Source: Acidimicrobiia bacterium
GTDB lineage: Bacteria; Acidobacteriota; Terriglobia; Bryobacterales; Bryobacteraceae
Length of the DNA: 64,000 nt
Assembly: GCA_016871315.1 (NCBI GenBank)
Contig: VFZE01000007.1
Span: 1 to 64,000 of the forward strand
Reading direction: 5' to 3'
This document shows positions 38,422-47,076 of this stretch, piece by piece (the stretch's first letter is position 1; each line of letters starts with the position of its first letter). The notes under the pieces are model-generated. The model ran no database searches, had not been told where the DNA came from, and worked only from the letters and a program-made list of their open reading frames with translations. The translations under genes and the position numbers were made by a program.

Positions 38422-40482
38422 CTATTGGAGGTAGCGGTTCAGCCAGCTGAACAGCTCCTCGAAGAAGTAGCGGGCGTTTTCGCCATTCAGGATCCAGTGG
38501 TTCTCCTGCGGGAAGATCACCAGGCGTGAGGGGACGCGCCGGCGCTGGAGCAGCTTGTAGATTTCCAGGCCCTGGCTGACGGGGACACGGTAGTCGAGTT
38601 CGCCGTGCGTGACCAGCATCGGGGTCTTGAAATTGGCGGCGTAGCGGAGGGGGTTCTGTTTCTGCCACTGGCCCTTGGCTTCCCAGACAGGGCCGCCGTA
38701 GCGCAGCTCCCAGAAAAAGCCTCCGTCGGTTGTGCCCCACATCGATTCATTGTTGGTGAGGCCGGCGTGGTTGAACAGCGTGCGGTAGCGCGTTGTGGTG
38801 GCCTGCATCCAATTGGAAAGGTAGCCGCCATAGCTGGCGCCGCCGGCAGCCTGGCGCGTGGCGTCGATGAAGGGGAACTGACGGATGGCCTCATCGGCGG
38901 CTTCGTTGATCTCCTTGGCGGGTCCGTCGAGCACGTCGTCGTTGATAGCGGCGGCGAACTTTTCGCCGTAACCGGGCGAGCCGGTGTAGTTGGTCATGAG
39001 CACGACGTAGCCGGGCGAGGCGAGCAGATGGTAATTCCAGCGGACGAAGAACTGATCCTTCCAGGCCTGGTGCGGGCCGCCGTGCATGAAGACGAGCAGC
39101 GGATATTTCTTGTTTGAGTCGAAGGCGGGCGGCAGAACCAGCCAGCTGTGAATGCGCGCGCCGGTCTTGGAGGTGAACCAGAATTGGCGGGGCGGCGCCC
39201 AATCGATGTTTTCGATTTGCGGGCGGGTGAAGTGGGAGAGCACACGGTGGGAGCCTGAGGGTTCGATGCGTACGACTTCGGCGGGCTGAACCATGGCCTG
39301 CCAGTTGGCGACGATGGAGTCACCGGCGGCGGCGAGGCCGGAATAGACGCCGGCCTCAAGCGTGGTGAGCAGGATGGGGTCGCCGCCGTCGGCGGGCATG
39401 CGGTAGATGCGATCGATACCGTGGCGCTCGCTGGTGAGGTAAAGAGTGCGGCTGTCGGAGGAAAGGCGGATGGAGGAAATGGGCTGATCGAAGGCAGGGG
39501 CAAGCAGGCGCGGGGCGGCCGTGGAGGGCCAATCGAGTCTGGCGATGCGGGCGTGAGAGAAGAGGTGCTTGTTATCGTCACGGGAGTGAAGGGCATAGAG
39601 GGCCTTGCCGTCGGGGCGGAATTGGGCGTTGGAAAAGCTGTCGGGGCCGGAGGTGACGGCATGCGGCTCCCCTCCGGCGGCGGGGATGCGGTAGAGATGG
39701 GACTGCGGCTGGTAGTAGGCAAGTTTGTCGCGTTCGATGAGTGCCGTGAAGACGATGAACTGGCCATCGGGGGACCAAGCGGGTTCCAGGTCCTCGCCAC
39801 CATCGCCGGTGCCGGCGCCGGCGAAACCGCTTGACTGAATGAGGCGGGTTCCGGCAAGCAGGTCGCGGGCGGCGGAATCGGGATCGAGGGACTGAACGAA
39901 GAGGTGCGGGTGGGTATCGGGGACCCATTTGTCCCAGCGGCGGATGGGGTACTCTTCAAAGGCGAGAGCATTGTATTTGCGCGCCTTGCGCTCGGCGGCG
40001 ATCTTCTGGTTGGCGGCTTCGTCGGCGGCGCCGGGATATACTTCGCTCTGAAACAGGATGGCCTTGCCGTCGGGACGCCAGAGCGGGCCGGAGGCGCCCA
40101 TGGTGAGGCTGGTAAGACGCCAGGCTTCCCCTCCCTGAAGCGACAGGACGTAGATCTGTGGCGCTTCGTCGCCTTCGCGTTTGGCGGAGAAGGCGATGCG
40201 CGTGGAATCCGGGGACCAGGCAACGCCGGACTCCCCGCCCTTTGTGAAGGTGAGGCGGCGGGGCGCGTGGCTGCCGGCGGCGGGAATGATCCAGAGGTCG
40301 GAAACCTGCTTAGCTGAGTCGTAGGAAGGCTCGGTGACGGGGACGACGACCCACTTGCCGTCGGGGCTGAGGGCGGGCGCGCCCACGCGGTTGACTTCCC
40401 AGACGTGGCGGTGAGTGATGGGGGTTTTGTCCTGGGCCAGAAGGCAGAGGGCGGAGAGGAAAAGGCAGAGGGAGCGGACCAT
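38422..40482 (-). CDS. S9-family prolyl oligopeptidase-like peptidase
   Basis: 686 residues. Signal peptide (LCLFLSALCLLA), an N-terminal beta-propeller with TolB-like blades (WSPDSTRIAFSAKREGD, PAWSPDGQFIVFTA) and a C-terminal alpha/beta hydrolase. Nucleophile serine in GGASYGGYLSNW, aspartate in THGELDYRVP, histidine in FPQENHWI. Resembles acylaminoacyl or dipeptidyl peptidases that trim short peptides in the periplasm. Convergent with the small secreted gene at 37968. Confidence 0.93.
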   Translation of the reverse strand: MVRSLCLFLSALCLLAQDKTPITHRHVWEVNRVGAPALSPDGKWVVVPVTEPSYDSAKQVSDLWIIPAAGSHAPRRLTFTKGGESGVAWSPDSTRIAFSAKREGDEAPQIYVLSLQGGEAWRLTSLTMGASGPLWRPDGKAILFQSEVYPGAADEAANQKIAAERKARKYNALAFEEYPIRRWDKWVPDTHPHLFVQSLDPDSAARDLLAGTRLIQSSGFAGAGTGDGGEDLEPAWSPDGQFIVFTALIERDKLAYYQPQSHLYRIPAAGGEPHAVTSGPDSFSNAQFRPDGKALYALHSRDDNKHLFSHARIARLDWPSTAAPRLLAPAFDQPISSIRLSSDSRTLYLTSERHGIDRIYRMPADGGDPILLTTLEAGVYSGLAAAGDSIVANWQAMVQPAEVVRIEPSGSHRVLSHFTRPQIENIDWAPPRQFWFTSKTGARIHSWLVLPPAFDSNKKYPLLVFMHGGPHQAWKDQFFVRWNYHLLASPGYVVLMTNYTGSPGYGEKFAAAINDDVLDGPAKEINEAADEAIRQFPFIDATRQAAGGASYGGYLSNWMQATTTRYRTLFNHAGLTNNESMWGTTDGGFFWELRYGGPVWEAKGQWQKQNPLRYAANFKTPMLVTHGELDYRVPVSQGLEIYKLLQRRRVPSRLVIFPQENHWILNGENARYFFEELFSWLNRYLQ

Positions 40483-40510
40483 GAAGAAGAGTCTAGCATC
40501 GGAGAAATGT

Positions 40511-40516
40511 TCTATA
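40511..40516 (+). promoter_or_regulatory. Predicted -10 box for the DUF1549/DUF1501 pair
   Basis: TATAAT at 40511-40516, 58 bases before ATG 40574, in the divergent space with the S9 peptidase. No clear -35 is seen. Confidence 0.35.
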
Positions 40517-40573
40517 ATTACAGCCAGAAAAGGGGCTGGCCTTAACGGTTAGCCGCGCGGAGAGGTGTGCACC

Positions 40574-43162
40574 ATGAAGATCTGCGTTGTGGGATTAGCC
40601 ACACTGTTTGCGCTTCCGGCCACGGCGCAGAGTACCGTTTCCTTTTCCAACCAGGTGCAGCCGATTCTCGAGGCGCGCTGCATCAAGTGCCACGGCGAGA
40701 AGATGCAGATGGCCAAGCTCGATCTGCGCACGCGCGAAGCGGCGCTGCGGGGCGGAGAGAAGGGGCCGTCGATCATACCGCACAAGCCGGAGATCAGCTC
40801 GCTGTACCGGAAAGTGGCGGGACTCGAAAAGCCGCTGATGCCGATGGACGGCAAGCTGAGCGACGCCGAGATCGGGATTCTCAAGGATTGGATCGCGCAG
40901 GGCGCGCCGTGGGGTGGAGAAATCGGCGCGGGCGCTCCCCAAGAGGATCTCGCCGCAACCGAGGAGATGAAGCTGCCGGCCGGCGCACGGGAGTTCTGGT
41001 CATTCAAGAAACCGGTGAAGGCGGCCGTGCCGAAGAACGGCGAGCCGGAATGGGATGCGCATCCTGTGGATGCTTTCCTGCGGAAGACAATGCGGGATCG
41101 TGGGCTGGTTGCGGCTCTGCCGGTGGACAAGAGGACGCTGCTGCGGCGTGCGTACCTGGACCTGATCGGGCTGCCGCCGACGCCGGAGCAGGCGCGGGAG
41201 TTTCTGGAAGATGATTCGCCGGACGCGTGGGGGAAGTTGATCGAGCGGCTGCTGGCATCGCCGCATTACGGAGAGCGATGGGGGCGTCACTGGATGGATG
41301 TGGCGCGGTATGCCGATTCCAATGGATACGAGCACGACTTTGACCGTCCGAACGCCTGGCGCTACCGCGACTACGTGATCCGCGCCTTCAACAAGGACAC
41401 GCCATACAACCTGTTCCTGGAGGAGCAGATCGCCGGCGATGAGATGGAAGAGGTGACGCACGACCGTCTGATCGCGACAGGGTTCCTGCGGTCGTACGCG
41501 AAGGTAGGGTTCCGCGAGAAGGACAACCCGCAGTTCCGCTACGACTATCTGGACGACATGATCGCGACGCTGGGGCGCGGTGTGCTGGGGCTGACGGTGC
41601 AGTGCGCACGGTGCCACAACCATAAGTTCGATCCGATCGCGCAGAAGGATTATTACAGGATGCAGGCGTCGCTTTACGGCTACGTGGAGGTGGATCATCC
41701 GCTGACGCCGAAGGAAGAGGCTGAAGCCTACGCGGCGAAGGTGAAGGAGATCGAAGAGCAGGTCAAGCCGCTGCGCGCGCAGATGAAGTCGCTGGAAGAG
41801 CCCTACCGGGAGCAGATTCTGGTGGAGAAGTACAAAAAGTGGCCGGCGAACATCCAGAAGGCGGTCTTCACGCCGGAGGCCGAACGCACGCCGGGCCAGG
41901 TTCTGCTGGCCAATCAGATCATCCGGACGACCAATGTTTCTCCCGCTGAACTCGAGCGAGTGATGCCGGAGGAAAAGCGCACCGAGCGCAGGGCGCTGGA
42001 GACGCTGATCAAGAAGATCGAGTCGGAGAAACCGAAAGCGATTCCGGTGGCGATGGGGATCACCGACGGCGACTACCGGTTCACGCCGGACGGACCTGGA
42101 GATGAGCCAGCGCCAGGGAAAGGCGTGAAGCAGGAGGTGACCGAGGGGAGTTATCTGCCGGATGGCACGACTCCGTACAAGGTGCCGCCGTCGTATTTCC
42201 TGCACCACGGCGATGTTCATTCGCGCGGTTCGCAGATGCAGCCGGGGTTTGTGATGGTGGTTGACGACGGCACGATGCCCACGGCCGCGCCCCCGGCCCA
42301 TGGACGCAGTTCCGGGCGCAGGCTGGCGCTGGCGCGGTGGCTGGGATCGAAAGCGAATCCATTGAGCGCGCGGGTGATGGTGAACCGCATCTGGCATCAC
42401 CACTTCGGGCGCGGGATCGTGACAACGCTGGACAATTTCGGCAAGACGGGCGAGCCGCCGACACATCCGGAACTTCTGGACTGGCTGGCGGTGGAGTTCA
42501 TGGAGCGCGGCTGGTCGATCAAGCAGATGCACCGGCTGCTGATGAGCTCGCGCGCCTACCGGTTGTCGGGCAGCTTTGACCATGCGGGCAACCGGAAGAC
42601 GGATGCGGAGAACCTGTACTGGTGGAGATTCCGGCCGCAGCGGCTGGAGGCGGAAGTGGTGCGGGATTCGATTCTGTTCGCTTCCGGTTCGCTGAATCTG
42701 AAATCATTCGGGCCGCCGGTGTTTCCTCAGCTGCCCGAAGAGGTGCTGGCGTCGATGGACAAGGGCATCTGGCGGAAACAGCCGGACGGGCCGGATGTCT
42801 GGCGGCGCAGCGTTTACGTATACCGCAAGCGCGGGCTGCCGCTGCCGTTCTTTGAGGTGTTCGATCTGCCGGATCAGAACATCACCTGTGCATGGCGGAA
42901 TGTGTCTACCGTGCCGACGCAGGCGCTGACGCTGCTGCATAACGAATGGGTGCTGAACCAGTCGCGGCTGTTCGCGGACCGGATTGCGACCATGGCGCCG
43001 GCGGGCGCGGAGGCGCAACTGGAGGCGGCCTATCAGGTGGCGCTGTCACGGCCGCCGAGCGATGAGGAGCGGCGGATCGGGATCGAGTTCCTGCAAAAGC
43101 GAACTCTGGCCGACCTGGCGCACGTGCTGGTGAACCTGAACGAGTTCATTTATCTGAGGTGA
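40574..43162 (+). CDS. DUF1549/DUF1553 protein with N-terminal cytochrome domain
   Basis: 862 residues from ATG 40574 (a GTG three codons earlier is less likely). Signal peptide (ICVVGLATLFALPATAQ), a planctomycete-type cytochrome C domain with heme site CIKCH (Cys36, Cys39, His40), a DUF1549 domain (RRAYLDLIGLPPTPEQA, HYGERWGRHWMDVARYADS), a second CxxCH (CARCHNHKFDP), and DUF1553 near the C-terminus (ARVMVNRIWHHHFGRGIV, FEVFDLPDQNITCAWRN). Common in Acidobacteria and Planctomycetes and usually paired with DUF1501, as here. Thought to act in periplasmic redox or polysaccharide use; exact role unproven. Confidence 0.93.
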   Translation: MKICVVGLATLFALPATAQSTVSFSNQVQPILEARCIKCHGEKMQMAKLDLRTREAALRGGEKGPSIIPHKPEISSLYRKVAGLEKPLMPMDGKLSDAEIGILKDWIAQGAPWGGEIGAGAPQEDLAATEEMKLPAGAREFWSFKKPVKAAVPKNGEPEWDAHPVDAFLRKTMRDRGLVAALPVDKRTLLRRAYLDLIGLPPTPEQAREFLEDDSPDAWGKLIERLLASPHYGERWGRHWMDVARYADSNGYEHDFDRPNAWRYRDYVIRAFNKDTPYNLFLEEQIAGDEMEEVTHDRLIATGFLRSYAKVGFREKDNPQFRYDYLDDMIATLGRGVLGLTVQCARCHNHKFDPIAQKDYYRMQASLYGYVEVDHPLTPKEEAEAYAAKVKEIEEQVKPLRAQMKSLEEPYREQILVEKYKKWPANIQKAVFTPEAERTPGQVLLANQIIRTTNVSPAELERVMPEEKRTERRALETLIKKIESEKPKAIPVAMGITDGDYRFTPDGPGDEPAPGKGVKQEVTEGSYLPDGTTPYKVPPSYFLHHGDVHSRGSQMQPGFVMVVDDGTMPTAAPPAHGRSSGRRLALARWLGSKANPLSARVMVNRIWHHHFGRGIVTTLDNFGKTGEPPTHPELLDWLAVEFMERGWSIKQMHRLLMSSRAYRLSGSFDHAGNRKTDAENLYWWRFRPQRLEAEVVRDSILFASGSLNLKSFGPPVFPQLPEEVLASMDKGIWRKQPDGPDVWRRSVYVYRKRGLPLPFFEVFDLPDQNITCAWRNVSTVPTQALTLLHNEWVLNQSRLFADRIATMAPAGAEAQLEAAYQVALSRPPSDEERRIGIEFLQKRTLADLAHVLVNLNEFIYLR

Positions 43163-43165
43163 GCG

Positions 43166-44608
43166 ATGCCGAAATTCACTTCGCGGCGCGATTTTTTGTT
43201 TGAGGCGGGCGGAGGCTTGAGCGGGCTGGCTCTGGCTCACCTGCTGGGGCAGGACAAGATGCTTGCGGCCGACGGCTGCGCCTCGGCCAACGTCACCAAT
43301 TCTCCGTTTCTGCCGAAAGCTCCGCATTTCGCGCCGCGCGCCAAGCGGGTGATCTCGCTGTTCATGAGTGGCGGCGTGAGCCACATGGACACCTTTGACC
43401 CGAAGCCGGCGCTGGCCAAGTATGCCGGACAGCCTTTGACGGGCAAAGGCGATATCGTGGTGCGGCAGGGCCATCCGGGTCCGCTGATGCCGACGCCTTT
43501 TCAGTTCAGCCGGCATGGGGAATCGGGACTGGAGATCTCCGAGATTTTCCCGCATGTGGCCAAGCATGCCGATTCGCTCGCCGTGGTGCGGTCGGTGATG
43601 GGACGTTCGAACGATCACGTGATGGCTCATTATGAGCTGGCTTCGGGCACGGTGCGGATGGGCGCGCCGTCCGTGGGCAGCTGGGTCACCTACGGGCTGG
43701 GCTCGGAGAACCAGAACCTGCCGGCCTTCGTGGTGATATACGATGCGCGGGGCGGGCCGTTCGGCGGGCCGGCCAACTGGAGCGCGGGCTACATGCCGGC
43801 GGCATACCAGGGTACGATCTTCCGCTCCAAAGGCGATCCGATCTTCGACCTGACGCCGCCCGACGGGCTGGCGCCGGAGCAGATTCGCGCGCGGCTGGAC
43901 TTGCTGGAGAAGCTGAACCGGATGGATCAGCAAAAGAACCCCGGCAACACGGAGTTGACGGCGCGGATCAGCGCCTATGAGCTGGCCTACCGTATGCAGG
44001 CTTGCGCGCCGGAGGCTGTAGAACTGGATTCGGAATCGGAAGCGACGAAGAAGCTGTACGGGTTGGACAACCCGATCACGGAGCCGTTCGGGCGGCAATG
44101 CCTAATCGCGCGGCGGCTGGCCGAGCGCGGCGTGCGCTTCATCCAGCTTTATCACGGCGGGTTGGGCAACCAGAACACCGATACCTGGGATGCGCACGGC
44201 GATGTGAAGTCGAACCACACGCAACATGCGGCCGAGGTGGATTATCCGATGGCGGGGCTGCTGACGGATCTGCGCGCGCGGGGCTTGCTGGATGACACGC
44301 TGGTGATCTGGCAGAGCGAATTCGGAAGGATGCCGATTTCGCAGCGCGGGCTGGGGCGCGATCATAATCCCGGCGCGATGTCGATCTGGGTGGCGGGTGC
44401 GAAGATCAAGGGTGGGCAGGCGATCGGGGCCACCGATGAGTTCGGCTACAAGGCCGAGCAGCAGGTGGTGAGCGTGCACGACCTGCACGCGACCATTCTG
44501 CACATGGTTGGAATGGACCATACGAAACTGACGTTCGCCTATCAGGGGCGGCGGATGCGGCTGACGGACGTGTATGGCGAGGTGATTCCGCAGATCGCGG
44601 CGGTGTAG
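43166..44608 (+). CDS. DUF1501 protein
   Basis: 480 residues, four bases after the DUF1549 gene. The N-terminus (TSRRDFLFEAGGGLSGLALA) is a Tat-type signal. DUF1501 proteins are distant alkaline-phosphatase-fold (sulfatase-like) enzymes; motifs include LFMSGGVSHMDTFDPKP, SNDHVMAHYEL, YDARGGPFGG, TDTWDAHGDVKSNH and FGRMPISQRGLGRDHNPGA with probable metal ligands. The pair with DUF1549/DUF1553 is the usual context. Substrate unknown. Confidence 0.93.
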   Translation: MPKFTSRRDFLFEAGGGLSGLALAHLLGQDKMLAADGCASANVTNSPFLPKAPHFAPRAKRVISLFMSGGVSHMDTFDPKPALAKYAGQPLTGKGDIVVRQGHPGPLMPTPFQFSRHGESGLEISEIFPHVAKHADSLAVVRSVMGRSNDHVMAHYELASGTVRMGAPSVGSWVTYGLGSENQNLPAFVVIYDARGGPFGGPANWSAGYMPAAYQGTIFRSKGDPIFDLTPPDGLAPEQIRARLDLLEKLNRMDQQKNPGNTELTARISAYELAYRMQACAPEAVELDSESEATKKLYGLDNPITEPFGRQCLIARRLAERGVRFIQLYHGGLGNQNTDTWDAHGDVKSNHTQHAAEVDYPMAGLLTDLRARGLLDDTLVIWQSEFGRMPISQRGLGRDHNPGAMSIWVAGAKIKGGQAIGATDEFGYKAEQQVVSVHDLHATILHMVGMDHTKLTFAYQGRRMRLTDVYGEVIPQIAAV

Positions 44609-45631
44609 TCAGCGCTCGGCCGGCAGATACTTCTTGGCGATCATCGCGGTGACGGTTCCGAAGTATGTGGCGATTTTGTGCTCGACCACCGTGCCCATCA
44701 GCAGGTGGGCTTCCGGAGCGGTGAGCTTGTAGTCCGTAGTCAGCCACTGGATCATGTCTGAGTTCGCGGAGCGGACGGCCATGTCCATGCTGGAGTTGAA
44801 CTCGGGTTGGCTGGCGATGGAGACGATGTAACGGTCGTTCTCCAGCCGCGGGATCGAAATGCGCCTGCCTTTGCGGACTTTCACGGTGAACTGCACGTCG
44901 AGTGAGGTTTCCACGCCATTGCCTAGACCTTCGCCGTCGCCTTGCACAGCGTGGCCGTCACCGATGTAGAAGTAGGCGCCCTTGTGGTAGACGGGAAAGT
45001 AGAGGGTGGCGCCTTCGACCACGTCGTTGTAATCCATGTTGCCGCCGTGGCTGGCCGAGGGGCCGGAGGTTTCCACACGCTCACCGGGCGGGGCGACGCC
45101 AATGCAACCGAGCATGGGGCGGACGGGGATTTCAAAGTTGTAGCCGCTTTTTTGAAGCAGGCGGGGCCGGGCGACGCCGCGCTCGATGTCGAGGTCCCAC
45201 GGGATGAGCGAGGCGCTGCCTTTGCGAACGGCGTCCTGGCCGTAAAAGTTGCGGTAGAGTCCTTCGATGGAGTTGGGGTGCAGCACGGCAGGACTGAGAC
45301 GGTAAGAGGAATAGCCATAGTTGCGATTCAGCCTGACCTTGTCGAGATGGACTTCGAGTGAGTCTCCGTATTCGGCCTCTTCCATGTAGAAAGGTCCCAT
45401 GAGCGGATTGCCGCTTTCCGGATAGACGTAAGGGTGCGGGATGTGCCAGACGCCTTGATGGTCTGTACCGCCGGAGTCCCACGTACGGGTGATGACGGTG
45501 TCGCCGGACTTGATGCGGGCGACGGGTTCCTTATAGGCGGAAAAGACGCGGGAATGGTGCTGGGGAAAGACGCGGTGAGTTTCGGCGGCAACAGCGGAGT
45601 AGAGCAGCGCGGCCAGGAGGCAGTGTTTCAT
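44609..45631 (-). CDS. Acetamidase/formamidase family protein
   Basis: 340 residues from ATG 45631 with an N-terminal signal peptide (CLLAALLYSAVAAE); a longer frame to 45685 exists but precedes it. FmdA/AmdA-family motifs: TRTWDSGGTDHQGVW, NPLMGPFYMEEAEYGD, GCIGVAPPGE, GGNMDYNDVVEGATLYFPVY and YIGDGHAVQGDGEG. Typical family enzymes are cytoplasmic zinc-dependent amidases; here the protein is predicted to be exported. Convergent with DUF1501, with stops touching at 44608/44609. Confidence 0.88.
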   Translation of the reverse strand: MKHCLLAALLYSAVAAETHRVFPQHHSRVFSAYKEPVARIKSGDTVITRTWDSGGTDHQGVWHIPHPYVYPESGNPLMGPFYMEEAEYGDSLEVHLDKVRLNRNYGYSSYRLSPAVLHPNSIEGLYRNFYGQDAVRKGSASLIPWDLDIERGVARPRLLQKSGYNFEIPVRPMLGCIGVAPPGERVETSGPSASHGGNMDYNDVVEGATLYFPVYHKGAYFYIGDGHAVQGDGEGLGNGVETSLDVQFTVKVRKGRRISIPRLENDRYIVSIASQPEFNSSMDMAVRSANSDMIQWLTTDYKLTAPEAHLLMGTVVEHKIATYFGTVTAMIAKKYLPAER

Positions 45632-45674
45632 GGCGCATACGATATCACGGCCTGAAGCGGCATAATAGATGTGC

Positions 45675-47048
45675 ATGGCCACCACCGCGTCCTACGTAGA
45701 CTCCAACCGCGACAAGTTTCTCGCGGAGCTGTTCGACCTGCTGCGTATCCCGTCGATTTCGACGTCGCCCGATCACCGCGGCGACGTCGCGCGGGCGGCG
45801 AAGTTTGTCGCCGACAGTCTCTCGGCGGCGGGCTTGGAGAACGTGGAGATTATCCCCACCGATGGCCATCCGTTGATCTACGCCGACTGGCTGCACGCGC
45901 CCGGCAAGCCGGCGGTACTCTGCTACGGCCACTACGACGTGCAGCCGCCGGACCCGCTGGAGGAGTGGGTATCGCCGCCCTTTGAGCCGGCCGTGCGCAA
46001 CGGAAACATCTACGCGCGCGGAGCGGTGGATGACAAAGGGCAGATGCTGATGCATGTGAAGGCGGTGGAGACGCTGCGCGCCATCTACGGCAAACTGCCG
46101 GTGAACCTGAAGTTTCTGATTGAAGGCGAGGAGGAGGTGGGCGGCGCCTCGATCGCGAAGTTTGTTCCCAACAACAAGGAGAAGCTGAAGGCGGATGTGG
46201 CGCTGGTGTCGGATACGGCGCTGTACGCGGAAGGGATTCCGACCTTGTGCATCGGGCTGCGGGGGTTGGTCTATACGGAGGTGGAGGCGAAAGGTCCGGC
46301 CAAGGATCTGCATTCGGGCTTGTATGGCGGCGCGGCGCCGAACGCGGTGTTCGGGTTGGTGGAACTGCTGTCGAAGGCGAAGGACAGCAACGGGCGGATT
46401 CAGATCCCGGGTATCTACGACGATGTCGCGGAGCCCGCGGCGGAGGAGTTGGCAAGCTGGAAGAGCCTGCCGTTCAGCGAACGCCAGTTTCTGGAGCACG
46501 AAGTGGGGGCGAAGGAATTGACCGGCGAGCCGGACCGGAGCGTGCTGGAGCGCGTCTGGTCGCGGCCGACGCTGGAGGTGCATGGCATCGCGGGAGGCTT
46601 CACGGGCGCAGGTGCGAAGACAGTGATACCGGCGCGGGCAACGGCGAAAGTGTCGATGCGGCTGGTGCCGCGGCAGAATCCGGAGAAGGCGATCGCCGCG
46701 TTGCGGGACTGGATCGCGGCCAATGCCCCGGCGGGGATCGAAGCGAGCCTGAAGGTGCTGTCGGCGGGGCCGGCGACGATGGTGGATCCCTCGCATGCGG
46801 CGATCCAGGTAGCGGCGCGGGCATTCGCGGCGGAACTGGGGCGGGAGACGGTGTTCATCCGCTCCGGCGGCTCGATTCCCATCGTCGGTGAGTTTGCTCA
46901 TCATCTGGGGATCCCGACGATCCTGATGGGATTCGGATTGCCGGATGACGGGTTGCATTCGCCGAATGAAAAGTTCAAGCTGGAAAACTACTACACTGGC
47001 ATAAAGACCATCGCCCGGTTTCTGGAGCAATACGGCGCGACGGCATGA
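45675..47048 (+). CDS. M20-family dipeptidase
   Basis: 457 residues from ATG 45675 (another ATG lies two codons upstream). Zinc dipeptidase of the M20/CNDP-like group, cytoplasmic by lack of signal. Metal ligands and general base: His and Asp in CYGHYDVQPPDP, Asp in GAVDDKGQ, Glu-Glu in IEGEEEVGG, Asp in LVSDTALY; dimerisation-domain motif DLHSGLYGGAAPNA. C-terminal FIRSGGSIPIVGEF matches. Likely trims di- and tripeptides, in line with the nearby S9 peptidase. Confidence 0.94.
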   Translation: MATTASYVDSNRDKFLAELFDLLRIPSISTSPDHRGDVARAAKFVADSLSAAGLENVEIIPTDGHPLIYADWLHAPGKPAVLCYGHYDVQPPDPLEEWVSPPFEPAVRNGNIYARGAVDDKGQMLMHVKAVETLRAIYGKLPVNLKFLIEGEEEVGGASIAKFVPNNKEKLKADVALVSDTALYAEGIPTLCIGLRGLVYTEVEAKGPAKDLHSGLYGGAAPNAVFGLVELLSKAKDSNGRIQIPGIYDDVAEPAAEELASWKSLPFSERQFLEHEVGAKELTGEPDRSVLERVWSRPTLEVHGIAGGFTGAGAKTVIPARATAKVSMRLVPRQNPEKAIAALRDWIAANAPAGIEASLKVLSAGPATMVDPSHAAIQVAARAFAAELGRETVFIRSGGSIPIVGEFAHHLGIPTILMGFGLPDDGLHSPNEKFKLENYYTGIKTIARFLEQYGATA

Positions 47049-47076
47049 GCCACAACAGGCCGCGCGCCTGCCAACC

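Noticed and set aside
40517-40573. Possible riboswitch or hairpins before the DUF1549 gene
   Set aside because: Only short imperfect stems such as CCAG-CTGG; no known riboswitch pattern.
41000-42583. Long minus-strand ORFs (also 43046-44098, 45645-47168, 55043-56794, 56972-58729)
   Set aside because: All are antisense to recognised genes and have arginine/histidine-rich or otherwise biased composition typical of high-GC shadows.
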